DNA from: Shewanella sp.
GTDB lineage: Bacteria; Pseudomonadota; Gammaproteobacteria; Enterobacterales; Shewanellaceae
Assembly (NCBI GenBank): GCA_004195335.1
Contig: SDWK01000917.1
Location: forward strand, 1-9,432
Direction of reading: 5' to 3'
Length of the DNA: 9,432 nucleotides
Shown: positions 1 to 5,613 of the stretch, piece by piece
How the letters are laid out: each line of letters starts with the position of its first letter
Numbering within the stretch: position 1 is the first letter of the stretch
Notes under the pieces: generated by a model
What the model was told of the DNA's origin: nothing
Seen by the model: the letters and a program-made list of their open reading frames with translations, nothing else
Databases searched by the model: none
Translations under genes and position numbers: made by a program

Positions 1-270
1 CTTCGACGTACCCGATTGGGACTATTGTTAGGGAGAGGCATTATAAAGTATCGCGATCAAATTCTGGCTCTGTGTTGCCAATCATTGCATTGGTCTCAGC
101 CGATGGCAGAGCAGGAATGGCTGAGGTTTGAGCAGATTTTCTCACGATGCTACTCTCTGCCAAATACTGACAAGCCGGCAAGTGCCGACAGCCAGTTAAG
201 TGCTGATAACCAATCAAGTACAGATAACTTACCAGGTACTGACAACTTACTAAGCACAGGGAGTCAATGA
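1..270 (+). CDS. GlpD-like FAD-dependent glycerol-3-phosphate dehydrogenase, C-terminal fragment
   Basis: The gene enters from outside the window and only its last 89 codons are present, read in frame from base 1. The opening residues LRRTRLGLLL, followed by a short helix, a tryptophan (SLHW) and an acidic/aromatic helix ending CYSLP, match the C-terminal helical domain of GlpD-type FAD-dependent glycerol-3-phosphate dehydrogenases, which pass electrons from a polyol phosphate to quinone at the membrane. The FAD and catalytic domains are off the window, so the substrate cannot be judged. The last 36 residues (after SLP) are low-complexity S/T-A/T-D-N/S and are encoded by an 18-bp tandem repeat; such a tail is not usual in the family. 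The stop overlaps the downstream kinase start (ATGA), which indicates one operon and translational coupling. The family call is good; the exact substrate is open. Confidence 0.75.
   Translation, partial: LRRTRLGLLLGRGIIKYRDQILALCCQSLHWSQPMAEQEWLRFEQIFSRCYSLPNTDKPASADSQLSADNQSSTDNLPGTDNLLSTGSQ
163..270 (+). repeat. 18-bp imperfect tandem repeat, about six units, coding
   Basis: Units aligned to codons start at 163, 181, 199, 217, 235 and 253. They encode NTDKPA, SADSQL, SADNQS, STDNLP, GTDNLL and STGSQ-stop. The period is exactly six codons and the core A/T-C/G-xGAyAA-type pattern (Thr/Ala-Asp-Asn/Ser) persists despite base substitutions. It forms the hydrophilic tail of the GlpD-like protein. 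Confidence 0.8.
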
Positions 271-1832
271 TGAATGAAAAAGATAACGGCTACCTACTGG
301 CTATCGATAATGGGACTCAGAGTGTCCGGGCACTGATCTTCGATCTACAGGGGCAATTGGTTGCTAAATCTCAAGTGAAGCTTATTCCCTATGTGTCACC
401 TCAGTCTGGTTGGTGTGAGCAAAATGGCGAGTATTATTGGGATAACTTGTGTCAGGCCTGCCAGTCACTTTGGGCTCAAGGGATCGACAAGACAAGAATC
501 AAAGGGATGTCGGTGACCACCCAGCGCGGCACTATGCTGCCACTGGATAGCGAAGGTAACCCTTTGCATGAGGCCATTCTATGGTTGGATCAGCGTAGAG
601 CCGAACCAGAACCACGTCTGGGAGGAATTTGGGATCCTCTGTTCGCAGTGATGGGGCTGACGGAAACCATCAATACATTTCGCAGTCGAGCTCAGCCTAA
701 CTGGCTGTATCAGGCCAGACGAGATGTGTGGGAGAAGACCTACAAGTTTACCTTCTTATCGGGCTTTTTTCACCACAGATTGACTGGCGAGTGGGTCGAT
801 TCATCGGGTTCGCAGGTCGGTTATCTGCCCTTCGATTATAAGAAGCACAGATGGGCAAAGAAGTGGGATTGGAAGTGGCGCGCCTTGAATGTAAGAGAAG
901 ATCAGCTGTTGCCCTTGGTCGATCCGGGTGATCGGATCGGTGAGATCACGGCTCAGGCGAGTGCATTGACCGGGATCCCCGAAGGCTTACCTGTGATCGC
1001 CGCCGCTGCAGATAAGGCATGTGAGGTCTTAGGCTCGGGTGGTCAACACTCAGATGTGGGTTGCCTGAGTTTTGGCACTACCGCAACCATCAATGTCACC
1101 ATGAAACGTTATGTTGAGGCGGTGCGCTTTCTTCCCCCTTATCCCTCGGCCATTGCCGGTTCCTACTGTAGTGAGGTGATGTTATACCGGGGCTTCTGGA
1201 TGGTGAGCTGGTTTAAGGAGCAGTTTGCTCATATCGAGAAGGCAAAAGCAGATGAGGCGGGGATAGAGGCTGAAGCACTGTTCGATGAGCTGGTTAATAC
1301 TGTGCCCCCCGGCTCCATGGGCTTGATGCTGCAACCCTATTGGGGCCCTGGCGTGAAACAACCTGGCCCCGAAGCTAAGGGTGCCGTGATTGGTTTTGGT
1401 GATATTCATACTCGGGCCCATCTGTATCGAGCGATATTGGAGGGGTTGGCATTCGGTCTTAAAGAGGGACTGGAAGCGATTGAGAAGCGCAGTGGCTGCA
1501 AAATAAAAGAGCTTAGAGTCTCTGGTGGTGGGGCGCAGAGTGATGCCGCCATGCAGATCGCCGCCGATGTATTCGGTTTAACCACTGTCAGAGCTCATAC
1601 GGTGGAAACTTCCGGACTGGGCGCCGCCATCGATGCAGCGGTTGGACTGGGGTTACATCCGGATTTTGACAGTGCAATTAAGGCCATGGTGCATCAAGGT
1701 AAACGGTTCGAGCCCAATGAAGAGCACTATAAGATGTATCAGCGACTCTATGGTGAGGTCTATCTCAATATCTATAAAAAGCTGCAACCGCTTTATTCTA
1801 AGATAAGGGATATAACGGGTTACCCAGAGTAG
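267..1832 (+). CDS. FGGY-family carbohydrate (polyol/sugar) kinase
   Basis: A 521-residue cytoplasmic kinase that would phosphorylate a sugar or polyol with ATP; full family length. Visible hallmarks are the N-terminal phosphate loop AIDNGTQSVRALIFD (12-26), the LWLDQRR segment (105-111), the presumed catalytic base Asp249 in AAADKACEVLG, the LSFGTTATINV strand (268-277), and the C-terminal nucleotide-binding block LRVSGGGAQSDAAMQIAADVFG (417-437) followed by ETSGLGAAIDAAVG (447-460). It overlaps the GlpD-like gene by four bases. Two tandem ATGs occur at 267 and 270. AGGGAG at 258-263 lies only 3 nt from the first but 6 nt from the second, so 270 may be the true start. Pairing with a GlpD-like dehydrogenase suggests a kinase-then-oxidase route for glycerol or a related polyol. 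The sequence is not typical GlpK, and I cannot name the substrate. Confidence 0.88.
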   Translation: MMNEKDNGYLLAIDNGTQSVRALIFDLQGQLVAKSQVKLIPYVSPQSGWCEQNGEYYWDNLCQACQSLWAQGIDKTRIKGMSVTTQRGTMLPLDSEGNPLHEAILWLDQRRAEPEPRLGGIWDPLFAVMGLTETINTFRSRAQPNWLYQARRDVWEKTYKFTFLSGFFHHRLTGEWVDSSGSQVGYLPFDYKKHRWAKKWDWKWRALNVREDQLLPLVDPGDRIGEITAQASALTGIPEGLPVIAAAADKACEVLGSGGQHSDVGCLSFGTTATINVTMKRYVEAVRFLPPYPSAIAGSYCSEVMLYRGFWMVSWFKEQFAHIEKAKADEAGIEAEALFDELVNTVPPGSMGLMLQPYWGPGVKQPGPEAKGAVIGFGDIHTRAHLYRAILEGLAFGLKEGLEAIEKRSGCKIKELRVSGGGAQSDAAMQIAADVFGLTTVRAHTVETSGLGAAIDAAVGLGLHPDFDSAIKAMVHQGKRFEPNEEHYKMYQRLYGEVYLNIYKKLQPLYSKIRDITGYPE

Positions 1833-1923
1833 TCGCCGCGGTTGAATGATCTTGGGGCATTTTGATTTTGGGTTTGTTGATGTTTTGCGGGCAAATGGAT
1901 GTGATCAATTGAAACTATCTGAT

Positions 1924-2184
1924 ATGAAATATAATTTTTGCTCCTTCGGATTATTGATAGGCGGGCTTGTGTCCGTTTTGGTAACACTAATCATTCTTGT
2001 ATGGGAATGGGTCGAAAATCCGGGTGGTATTTTTCACGATCAAAATGGTACAAATTGGGACTTTGTTTTTGACACCGCTTCGAGCTGGTTTGTGCCGACA
2101 TTCCTATATGCTGCACTGATTGTCGCCGCTCTCTACTTACTGCTGTATGCCATACAATGGATTCAACAAGTTCGTCAGAAGTAG
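1924..2184 (+). CDS. Small two-helix inner-membrane protein, function unknown
   Basis: The preferred reading is 86 residues starting MKYNFCSFGLLIGG. A longer frame opens at 1846, but its 26 extra residues are polar, unlike a signal, and have no better ribosome site. Two hydrophobic helices are evident, about residues 6-28 and 57-78. They are separated by a conserved-looking polar loop, WEWVENPGGIFHDQNGTNWDFVFDTASSWF, and followed by a basic tail (QQVRQK) that probably stays in the cytoplasm. The gene follows the kinase by 91 bp on the same strand without an obvious terminator between them, so read-through is possible. I recognise no named family, although it resembles short membrane proteins I associate with Shewanella. 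The start is uncertain because no strong Shine-Dalgarno sequence precedes either ATG. Confidence 0.6.
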   Translation: MKYNFCSFGLLIGGLVSVLVTLIILVWEWVENPGGIFHDQNGTNWDFVFDTASSWFVPTFLYAALIVAALYLLLYAIQWIQQVRQK

Positions 2185-2270
2185 CGAGTCTAACTAATGG
2201 TTAAAAATGGCTGTAAGCAGTCACATTAATTGCTCTGGTTAGGAATGTGGACAGCTTGACGTGGGGATGT

Positions 2271-2293
2271 TGACTCCATTGCAACAGGAGTCA
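2271..2293. repeat. Inverted repeat TGACTCC-N9-GGAGTCA
   Basis: Perfect 7-bp arms at 2271-2277 and 2287-2293 with a 9-nt spacer, lying 87 bp after the two-helix membrane gene. It is not followed by a T-run on either strand, so it is not a classical intrinsic terminator. It could be a weak terminator, an RNA 3'-end hairpin, or an operator. Confidence 0.45.
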
Positions 2294-2320
2294 GATTGAT
2301 AAGAGATGAATATAGATAAG

Positions 2321-2352
2321 CTTGAATCCAGAGGGAGAACCCTAGATTCAAG
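2321..2352. terminator. Hairpin between convergent genes (possible terminator)
   Basis: CTTGAATC (2321-2328) pairs perfectly with GATTCAAG (2345-2352), and an inner AGGG/CCCT stem closes a four-base AGAA loop. It sits 12 bp past the end of the minus-strand 57-aa gene and also downstream of the plus-strand membrane gene. The bases after it on the minus strand are only moderately T-rich (CTTATCTATATTC), so termination strength is doubtful. Confidence 0.5.
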
Positions 2353-2363
2353 TTGTAAGGGGA

Positions 2364-2537
2364 TTAGTAAAAGTCTCCGCCTATGGCTCGCTGAAGTGCC
2401 GCTGCTGCCAGTCGCTCTTCTAAGCGTTTTTTAACTTCACGTCTGTGTTGTAGTTCAACTGCGGCCTGTAAATTTTTCGGGGCCGTCATCGCTTCTATCT
2501 CTGCATCGTTGGGCACAAGGTCAATAATCTGAGCCAT
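2364..2537 (-). CDS. Small 57-aa cytoplasmic protein, function unknown
   Basis: The start is set by a strong ribosome site: AGGAG lies 6-7 nt before the ATG at 2537. The longer 79-codon frame from 2603 has nothing comparable and would put the ribosome site inside the gene. The protein starts MAQIIDLVPNDAEIEAM and then becomes a single charged helix (about residues 21-50, QAAVELQHRREVKKRLEERL) with a short GGDFY end. It has no signal peptide or membrane segment. The basic/acidic heptad-like helix suggests a coiled coil or a small adaptor. It is a lone minus-strand gene facing the plus-strand operon. I do not recognise a named family. Confidence 0.7.
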   Translation of the reverse strand: MAQIIDLVPNDAEIEAMTAPKNLQAAVELQHRREVKKRLEERLAAAALQRAIGGDFY

Positions 2538-2598
2538 AACCAACTCCTCTCTTGTGAAATATTGATGGCATTTTAATAGCTGCCATCGATTAATAAAT

Positions 2599-2616
2599 GA
2601 CACCGATATGGGTGTC
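2599..2616. repeat. Dyad GACACC-N6-GGTGTC upstream of the 57-aa gene
   Basis: Perfect 6-bp arms at 2599-2604 and 2611-2616 around GATATG. The dyad lies about 62 bp before the ATG of the 57-aa gene, where a promoter or operator would be expected. No clear -35/-10 pair fixes its position relative to transcription, so calling it an operator is inference. Confidence 0.4.
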
Positions 2617-2816
2617 GGAAAGTTAATATCAATAATAAAAAATGCGCTATAGCTTAAGATGTTAACTCGGGTGAGTCGGAAATATTAGTAAGCGCTGATA
2701 AGAAAGATATCAGGCTCTTGTGCGGAAAAGTGAGATCGATTTAACATTATGTGTAGAAGAGTAAAAAACTGATTTTTTGACCCGTTTTTAATGGGTTCGA
2801 GAAAATTATTAAGCTA

Positions 2817-2835
2817 TATCAGTTTGTTACTGATA
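2817..2835. repeat. Operator-like dyad TATCAGT-N5-ACTGATA
   Basis: A perfect 7-bp inverted repeat around TTGTT, 19 bp in all, eight bases before the long GC-rich palindrome. Its size and symmetry resemble a dimeric repressor site, but no start of transcription is evident beside it. Confidence 0.4.
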
Positions 2836-2842
2836 CTGTCTA

Positions 2843-2875
2843 GATGCGCGATCACTATTTTAGCGATCGCGCATC
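2843..2875. repeat. Long palindrome with perfect 11-bp arms
   Basis: GATGCGCGATC at 2843-2853 and its exact complement GATCGCGCATC at 2865-2875 enclose an 11-nt A/T-rich loop. The pairing resumes after one mismatch, for 13 of 14 positions (from 2840 to 2878). It lies about 110 bp past the TorF-like gene. There is no poly-T after it on either strand. It could be a 3'-end stabilising hairpin, a factor-independent terminator lacking a U-tract, or a dispersed repeat copy. Confidence 0.6.
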
Positions 2876-2987
2876 CAGCTTGAGATCACAAATTGAAATT
2901 CTGGTATTCCTTTAAGATAATTTTAAACAACAGCAGATCGCTATGCCACATTGTTGTGGTAACCGATTTAGATGTTATAGATCCAAG

Positions 2988-3680
2988 CTATAGATCAAAA
3001 CTATAGCTGTATCCCAAGATTATTTTAGGATCATCTTGATCCAGATCGGTATCACTCACCATAAAGGAGACCGTTCCAATGTCGGTATCTTTATTGAGAG
3101 AGAGTGAATAATCGGTGTAGTTGTCGACGTCAAACCAGGCGGAACTGACATCACCGGATGAGTAACCGTAATGTAGATCTAAGCTTAATGTATCCGATAA
3201 AGGGTATGAAAATCCCGCCTGTATGTAGGAGAGATCTTTTTCATCCAGAGGATCTGAGGCCACATCACTCTCGGCATTGACTATCTGGGAGTAACTTACC
3301 GAGAACCACTTCCAGCTCAATGCCGCAGTCATCTCACCGAAGTCTACATTAGCGCCGCTGTCGGGGTAGGCATAATAGAGATAACTGATATCGTAACCAA
3401 ATTCTTCACCTATAGAACCGGCATAACCCCCATAAAAATCAATTTCATAGCTTGTATCATCACCAAAATCCACATTCGAAGCCCATGTGCCTAAGTAGAG
3501 ACCACTGTCATGCTCATAATCGATGCCAGCTTGAACGGCTACAGCGTCTTGAGTTTGGGTGACTCCCCGCCAGAGGTAGTTTGAGGTGGCGCCAATATTA
3601 GCTGTGACACTTGCATGAGTGCAAAAGGTCATTAATAAGCCTGAGGCTAGGATAGAGGTAGTTTTGAGTGCTTGTTTCAT
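2988..3680 (-). CDS. TorF-family putative outer-membrane porin (Gcw_chp/TIGR02001 type)
   Basis: A 230-residue exported protein. A Sec signal peptide spans about residues 1-24 (MKQALKTTSILASGLLMTFC then THAS), giving a mature N-terminus near VTANIG. The motif SNYLWRGVTQTQDAVAVQAG (33-52), then YLGTWASNVDF, is the hallmark of the TorF/Gcw_chp family. The rest alternates short amphipathic strands ending in LGYSYSF, as in an outer-membrane beta-barrel with a C-terminal aromatic. ATGs occur at 3686 and 3680; AAAGGGA abuts the first but is 6 nt from the second, so 3680 is chosen. The family is often found beside ammonium-transport or respiratory genes (from memory), but its transported solute is not established. 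Here it stands alone behind a sigma-54/NtrC-type control region, which argues for a role in nitrogen scavenging. Confidence 0.85.
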   Translation of the reverse strand: MKQALKTTSILASGLLMTFCTHASVTANIGATSNYLWRGVTQTQDAVAVQAGIDYEHDSGLYLGTWASNVDFGDDTSYEIDFYGGYAGSIGEEFGYDISYLYYAYPDSGANVDFGEMTAALSWKWFSVSYSQIVNAESDVASDPLDEKDLSYIQAGFSYPLSDTLSLDLHYGYSSGDVSSAWFDVDNYTDYSLSLNKDTDIGTVSFMVSDTDLDQDDPKIILGYSYSFDL

Positions 3681-3742
3681 ATTCATTCCCTTTCATTGAT
3701 GGCAAGTTCATCTTTGTGATTTATTATTGCTTGAGAAAGAAT

Positions 3743-3758
3743 TGCTAATCTTGTGCCA
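3743..3758 (-). promoter_or_regulatory. Candidate sigma-54 (-24/-12) promoter of the TorF-like gene
   Basis: Read on the minus strand the element is TGGCACAAGATTAGCA. Compared with the sigma-54 consensus TGGCACG-N4-TTGCW, the GG and GC pairs are present at the exact spacing and only two of the twelve defined bases differ. The expected start of transcription is near 3733, giving a leader of about 50 nt before the ATG at 3680. No competing sigma-70 promoter of similar quality is visible. Confidence 0.65.
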
Positions 3759-3794
3759 CATTTTATTACCATTAACATCAATAAGTTAAAGATG

Positions 3795-3808
3795 TGCACT
3801 CTAAAGTG
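3795..3808. promoter_or_regulatory. Possible secondary activator half-site (TGCACT...AGTG)
   Basis: TGCACT (3795-3800) recurs here, followed after four bases by AGTGGA. This is one base short of, and one base different from, the NtrC dyad 46 bp further upstream. It is centred about 69 bp before the expected start of transcription. It may be a weak second NtrC site or only a half-site. Confidence 0.35.
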
Positions 3809-3840
3809 GAGAACGAGATGACTATTATTGGAGCAGGCAA

Positions 3841-3857
3841 TGCACTCGAGTAGTGCA
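3841..3857. promoter_or_regulatory. NtrC-type enhancer dyad TGCACT-N5-AGTGCA
   Basis: The 17-bp dyad has perfect 6-bp arms and the 5-bp spacer of the known NtrC box (TGCACY-N5-RGTGCA). It is centred about 116 bp upstream of the transcription start predicted from the sigma-54 element. That is a typical enhancer distance, comparable with the glnA control region of enteric bacteria. The activator itself is not encoded in this window. Confidence 0.6.
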
Positions 3858-3887
3858 AAATAGAGTGTTGTTTCGATAAACAGATAC

Positions 3888-3913
3888 AAAAAAACCTCCT
3901 ATTGGAGGTTTTT
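3888..3913 (-). terminator. Intrinsic terminator of the HU gene (potentially bidirectional)
   Basis: AAAAACCTCC (3890-3899) pairs with GGAGGTTTTT (3904-3913) around the loop TATT. On the minus strand the stem is followed by seven Ts (the A-run 3888-3894). It lies 25 bp past the HU stop codon and separates HU from the TorF-like control region. Confidence 0.88.
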
Positions 3914-3938
3914 ATTCATAAACAATGAAAAAGCGTGA

Positions 3939-4211
3939 TTAGTTAACGCTATCTTTCAGAGTCTTACCAGCTTTAAATTTTGGAACAGTTGCTGCTGGAA
4001 TTTGGATCTCTTTACCCGTTTGTGGGTTGCGACCAGTGCGTGCAGCGCGATTAGAAGTTTCAAAAGAACCAAAACCAACGATAGAGATCTTATCACCATT
4101 TTTCATTGCTTCGGTAACAGTCTCTTCAAAAGATTTTAGTGCACGTGCAGCTTCTGCTTTAGTCAGTTCCGCATTCTCAGCTATTTTTGCAACAAGTTCT
4201 GTCTTATTCAT
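3939..4211 (-). CDS. hup: Nucleoid-associated DNA-binding protein HU
   Basis: A 90-residue protein of exact HU length. It has the N-terminal helical dimer part ([25 protein letters not shown]), the VGFGSF turn (45-50), and the DNA-intercalating arm with [22 protein letters not shown] (58-79), including Pro63. The end [10 protein letters not shown] is standard. HU dimers bind and bend DNA with little sequence preference and compact the nucleoid. GKEI-QI and the absence of an IHF-type N-terminus favour HU over IHF. The gene is monocistronic, with an extended -10 promoter upstream and a strong terminator. I cannot decide between the HupA-like and HupB-like lineages: the N-terminus (MNKTEL) resembles the former and the last residues (VN) the latter. 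Confidence 0.96.
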   Translation of the reverse strand: MNKTELVAKIAENAELTKAEAARALKSFEETVTEAMKNGDKISIVGFGSFETSNRAARTGRNPQTGKEIQIPAATVPKFKAGKTLKDSVN

Positions 4212-4240
4212 TTGAATAGTCTCTTCTTTCCGTAGATTTA

Positions 4241-4269
4241 ATTATACCAATCACACTAAATACTTAGTA
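4241..4269 (-). promoter_or_regulatory. Promoter of the HU gene with overlapping dyad
   Basis: On the minus strand TGGTATAAT supplies a perfect -10 (TATAAT, 4246-4241) with the TG extension. The -35 at 17 bp (TACTAA, 4269-4264) is poor, as is common for extended -10 promoters. An inverted repeat, ACTAA-ATAC-TTAGT (4255-4268), overlaps the spacer and -35 element and could be an operator. The leader is about 25 nt. Confidence 0.6.
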
Positions 4270-4492
4270 ATTGCTGCACCTAACATGCCATAAGATATGC
4301 CATATTAAAAGTGCTTTAGTGCTCAAAATTACCCTTTGAGGTCAATATTTGTCTAAAAATAGCTCAATTTATATCTATTGGGCTAATGATCAAGCAATCC
4401 GGCTAGAGGTTGATAGCTTTACGCTGAAATTGCCGGAGAAATTATTCACTTTAAATCACGATTGTTAGCTTACTCATCGGTTCTGCTCGTCT

Positions 4493-4885
4493 TTATTCTG
4501 TAGTGTCACTGACCAAATAGGCTTTTGTCGTTTTAGAAAAGGCAACACCAAACTGAAAGGCCAATAGGAGCAGACCAGAGACTGCAATTAATGGTAGTGG
4601 GATCTCTTGGTTATTGAGCACAACCTTCACTTCATCAGGTGTTATTTGATAAGCGATGATGGCGGTCCCTGCAAGCGCGGCCAAGCCTAATGTCTGAATG
4701 AAAAGATAGACTTTAAATGCGATGCCAGCCCAACTGGTTCTCATTGCCAAGCCAAGAAGTACGGGGATCACGCCTAATGAAAACAGATCTATGGCTTGAA
4801 TGCTCACGGCTCGCCACAGTGCGACTATAGCAAGTATGGCGTACAGCAACATGATGATGGAGAGAGCAGGAGTTGGTTTTTTCAT
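4493..4885 (-). CDS. Four-helix inner-membrane protein, function unknown
   Basis: A 130-residue protein beginning MKKPTPALS, with four hydrophobic segments at about residues 8-25, 31-48, 57-79 and 97-115. A short extramembrane loop (ITPDEVKVVLNNQEIPLP) separates the last two, and the tail is polar (SKTTKAYLVSDTTE). The two lysines at the N-terminus and the charge balance suggest both ends are cytoplasmic. An AAAGAGAC stretch lies about 7 nt before the ATG as a modest ribosome site, and a good sigma-70 promoter lies upstream. It is transcribed alone, divergently from the DUF4240 gene. I do not recognise a family. Confidence 0.72.
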   Translation of the reverse strand: MKKPTPALSIIMLLYAILAIVALWRAVSIQAIDLFSLGVIPVLLGLAMRTSWAGIAFKVYLFIQTLGLAALAGTAIIAYQITPDEVKVVLNNQEIPLPLIAVSGLLLLAFQFGVAFSKTTKAYLVSDTTE

Positions 4886-4920
4886 TGAAGGTCTCTTTAA
4901 ACCAGTATAGATATCAGCTG

Positions 4921-4949
4921 AGTGTAAAAAAATCAGTCCTGAGAGTCAA
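4921..4949 (-). promoter_or_regulatory. Sigma-70 promoter of the four-helix membrane protein
   Basis: On the minus strand TTGACT (4949-4944) is followed after exactly 17 bp by TACACT (4926-4921). These match the -35 at five of six positions and the -10 at four of six. The spacer contains a seven-T run. The leader would be about 30 nt. Confidence 0.5.
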
Positions 4950-5038
4950 AATAGAAAAACAGCCAAGAGTAATGAATTGTACTGCTCAAGTCTTCAATAT
5001 TGATTAGAATAGCGGGAGGAAAACAAAGTGAGAGTTTT

Positions 5039-5548
5039 ATGACCGAAATAGAATTTTGGCAACTAGTAACGAGAACGACACCAGATCAAGACCAGATCAG
5101 CTTAGCCGAGAATTTAAAGGGTAAACTTGAACAGCTTAATGATGAGCAGCTTGTTGAGTTTGATAAATTATTTGGACAACAGATGCGTCGGTCATACAGC
5201 TGGTCGGTATGGGGGGCTGCCTACATCATTACCGGATGTGACTCTGAGTATGCCTTTGCTGAGTTCCGCTGTTTTCTTATCTCATTGGGTAAAGAGTGGT
5301 ATGACAAAATCATAGTTAACCCGGATGACCTTGGCCAGCTTATTCAATGGCCGGAAAAGGATGGCTATGCCTATCCATTTTTAGATGAATATGACCTGAT
5401 AGCCGGACAAATTTTCGAAGACCGGACGGATGGAGAATTACCTTTCGTACCTTCGGGAATGGCCACTCCCCAAGGGAAGAAATTCTCGACGAAGAAGAAA
5501 CAACTTAAAGCGACTTATCCTCAATTGAGTAAGGCATTTCCGTTTTAG
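5039..5548 (+). CDS. DUF4240 domain protein
   Basis: A 169-residue soluble protein. MTEIEFWQLV at the start and the central block SWSVWGAAYIITGCDSEYAFAEFRCFLISLGKEWYDKIIVNPDDL (54-98) fit the DUF4240 pattern (FWxLI near the N-terminus, then YxWxLWxAAYIIxGGxSDDxFxxFRxWLI). The tail after residue 140 is basic (GKKFSTKKKQLKATYPQLSKAFPF). The biochemical role of the family is not known to me; members are often scattered singletons. The frame is open upstream to a TTG at 5000, but homology begins at the ATG at 5039, which has GAGAG 5 nt before it, so that start is used. The gene stands alone, with a strong terminator immediately after it. Confidence 0.82.
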   Translation: MTEIEFWQLVTRTTPDQDQISLAENLKGKLEQLNDEQLVEFDKLFGQQMRRSYSWSVWGAAYIITGCDSEYAFAEFRCFLISLGKEWYDKIIVNPDDLGQLIQWPEKDGYAYPFLDEYDLIAGQIFEDRTDGELPFVPSGMATPQGKKFSTKKKQLKATYPQLSKAFPF

Positions 5549-5560
5549 TGTATTAAACAG

Positions 5561-5590
5561 ACAAAAAGCGAGGGTGCCCTCGCTTTTTGT
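5561..5590. terminator. Strong bidirectional intrinsic terminator
   Basis: ACAAAAAGCGAGG (5561-5573) pairs perfectly over 13 bp with CCTCGCTTTTTGT (5578-5590) around the loop GTGC. A five-T run lies on both strands. It serves the plus-strand DUF4240 gene and the convergent minus-strand exported-protein gene, whose stop is 24 bp away. Confidence 0.92.
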
Positions 5591-5613
5591 TAGATTCGAT
5601 TTTTACCTGAATA

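Larger units (their letters stand above)
2617..2987. other. Non-coding region rich in inverted repeats
   Basis: These 371 bases separate the 57-aa gene promoter from the 3' end of the TorF-like gene. I see no gene. There are several dyads: ACCC/GGGT at 2780-2796, TATCAGT-N5-ACTGATA at 2817-2835, the long 11-bp GATGCGCGATC/GATCGCGCATC at 2843-2875, and CCACA-TTGT-TGTGG at 2946-2959. None is followed by a good T-run on the minus strand, so no convincing intrinsic terminator for the TorF-like gene is seen. Confidence 0.6.

Noticed and set aside
1182..1421. Minus-strand frame inside the kinase gene
   Set aside because: The FGGY coding sequence on the other strand explains the lack of stops; the translation is not protein-like.
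2791..2800. GGTTCGAG resembling a tRNA T-arm
   Set aside because: No acceptor, D or anticodon stem can be drawn around it and no CCA follows.
3683..3889. 68-codon minus-strand reading frame whose stop overlaps the TorF-like start
   Set aside because: It covers the sigma-54 element and the NtrC dyad, has no ribosome site, and its translation resembles no protein. The overlap with the start codon is incidental.
4027..4215. Plus-strand frame opposite the HU gene
   Set aside because: It is the antisense of a certain HU gene, with no ribosome site and no protein-like pattern.
4398..4437. TCCGGC/GCCGGA inverted repeat after the four-helix membrane gene, considered as a terminator
   Set aside because: The loop is 28 nt and there is no T-run on the minus strand after the stem.
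5127..5315. Second plus-strand frame inside the DUF4240 gene
   Set aside because: It overlaps a domain-supported gene in another frame and has no supporting features.
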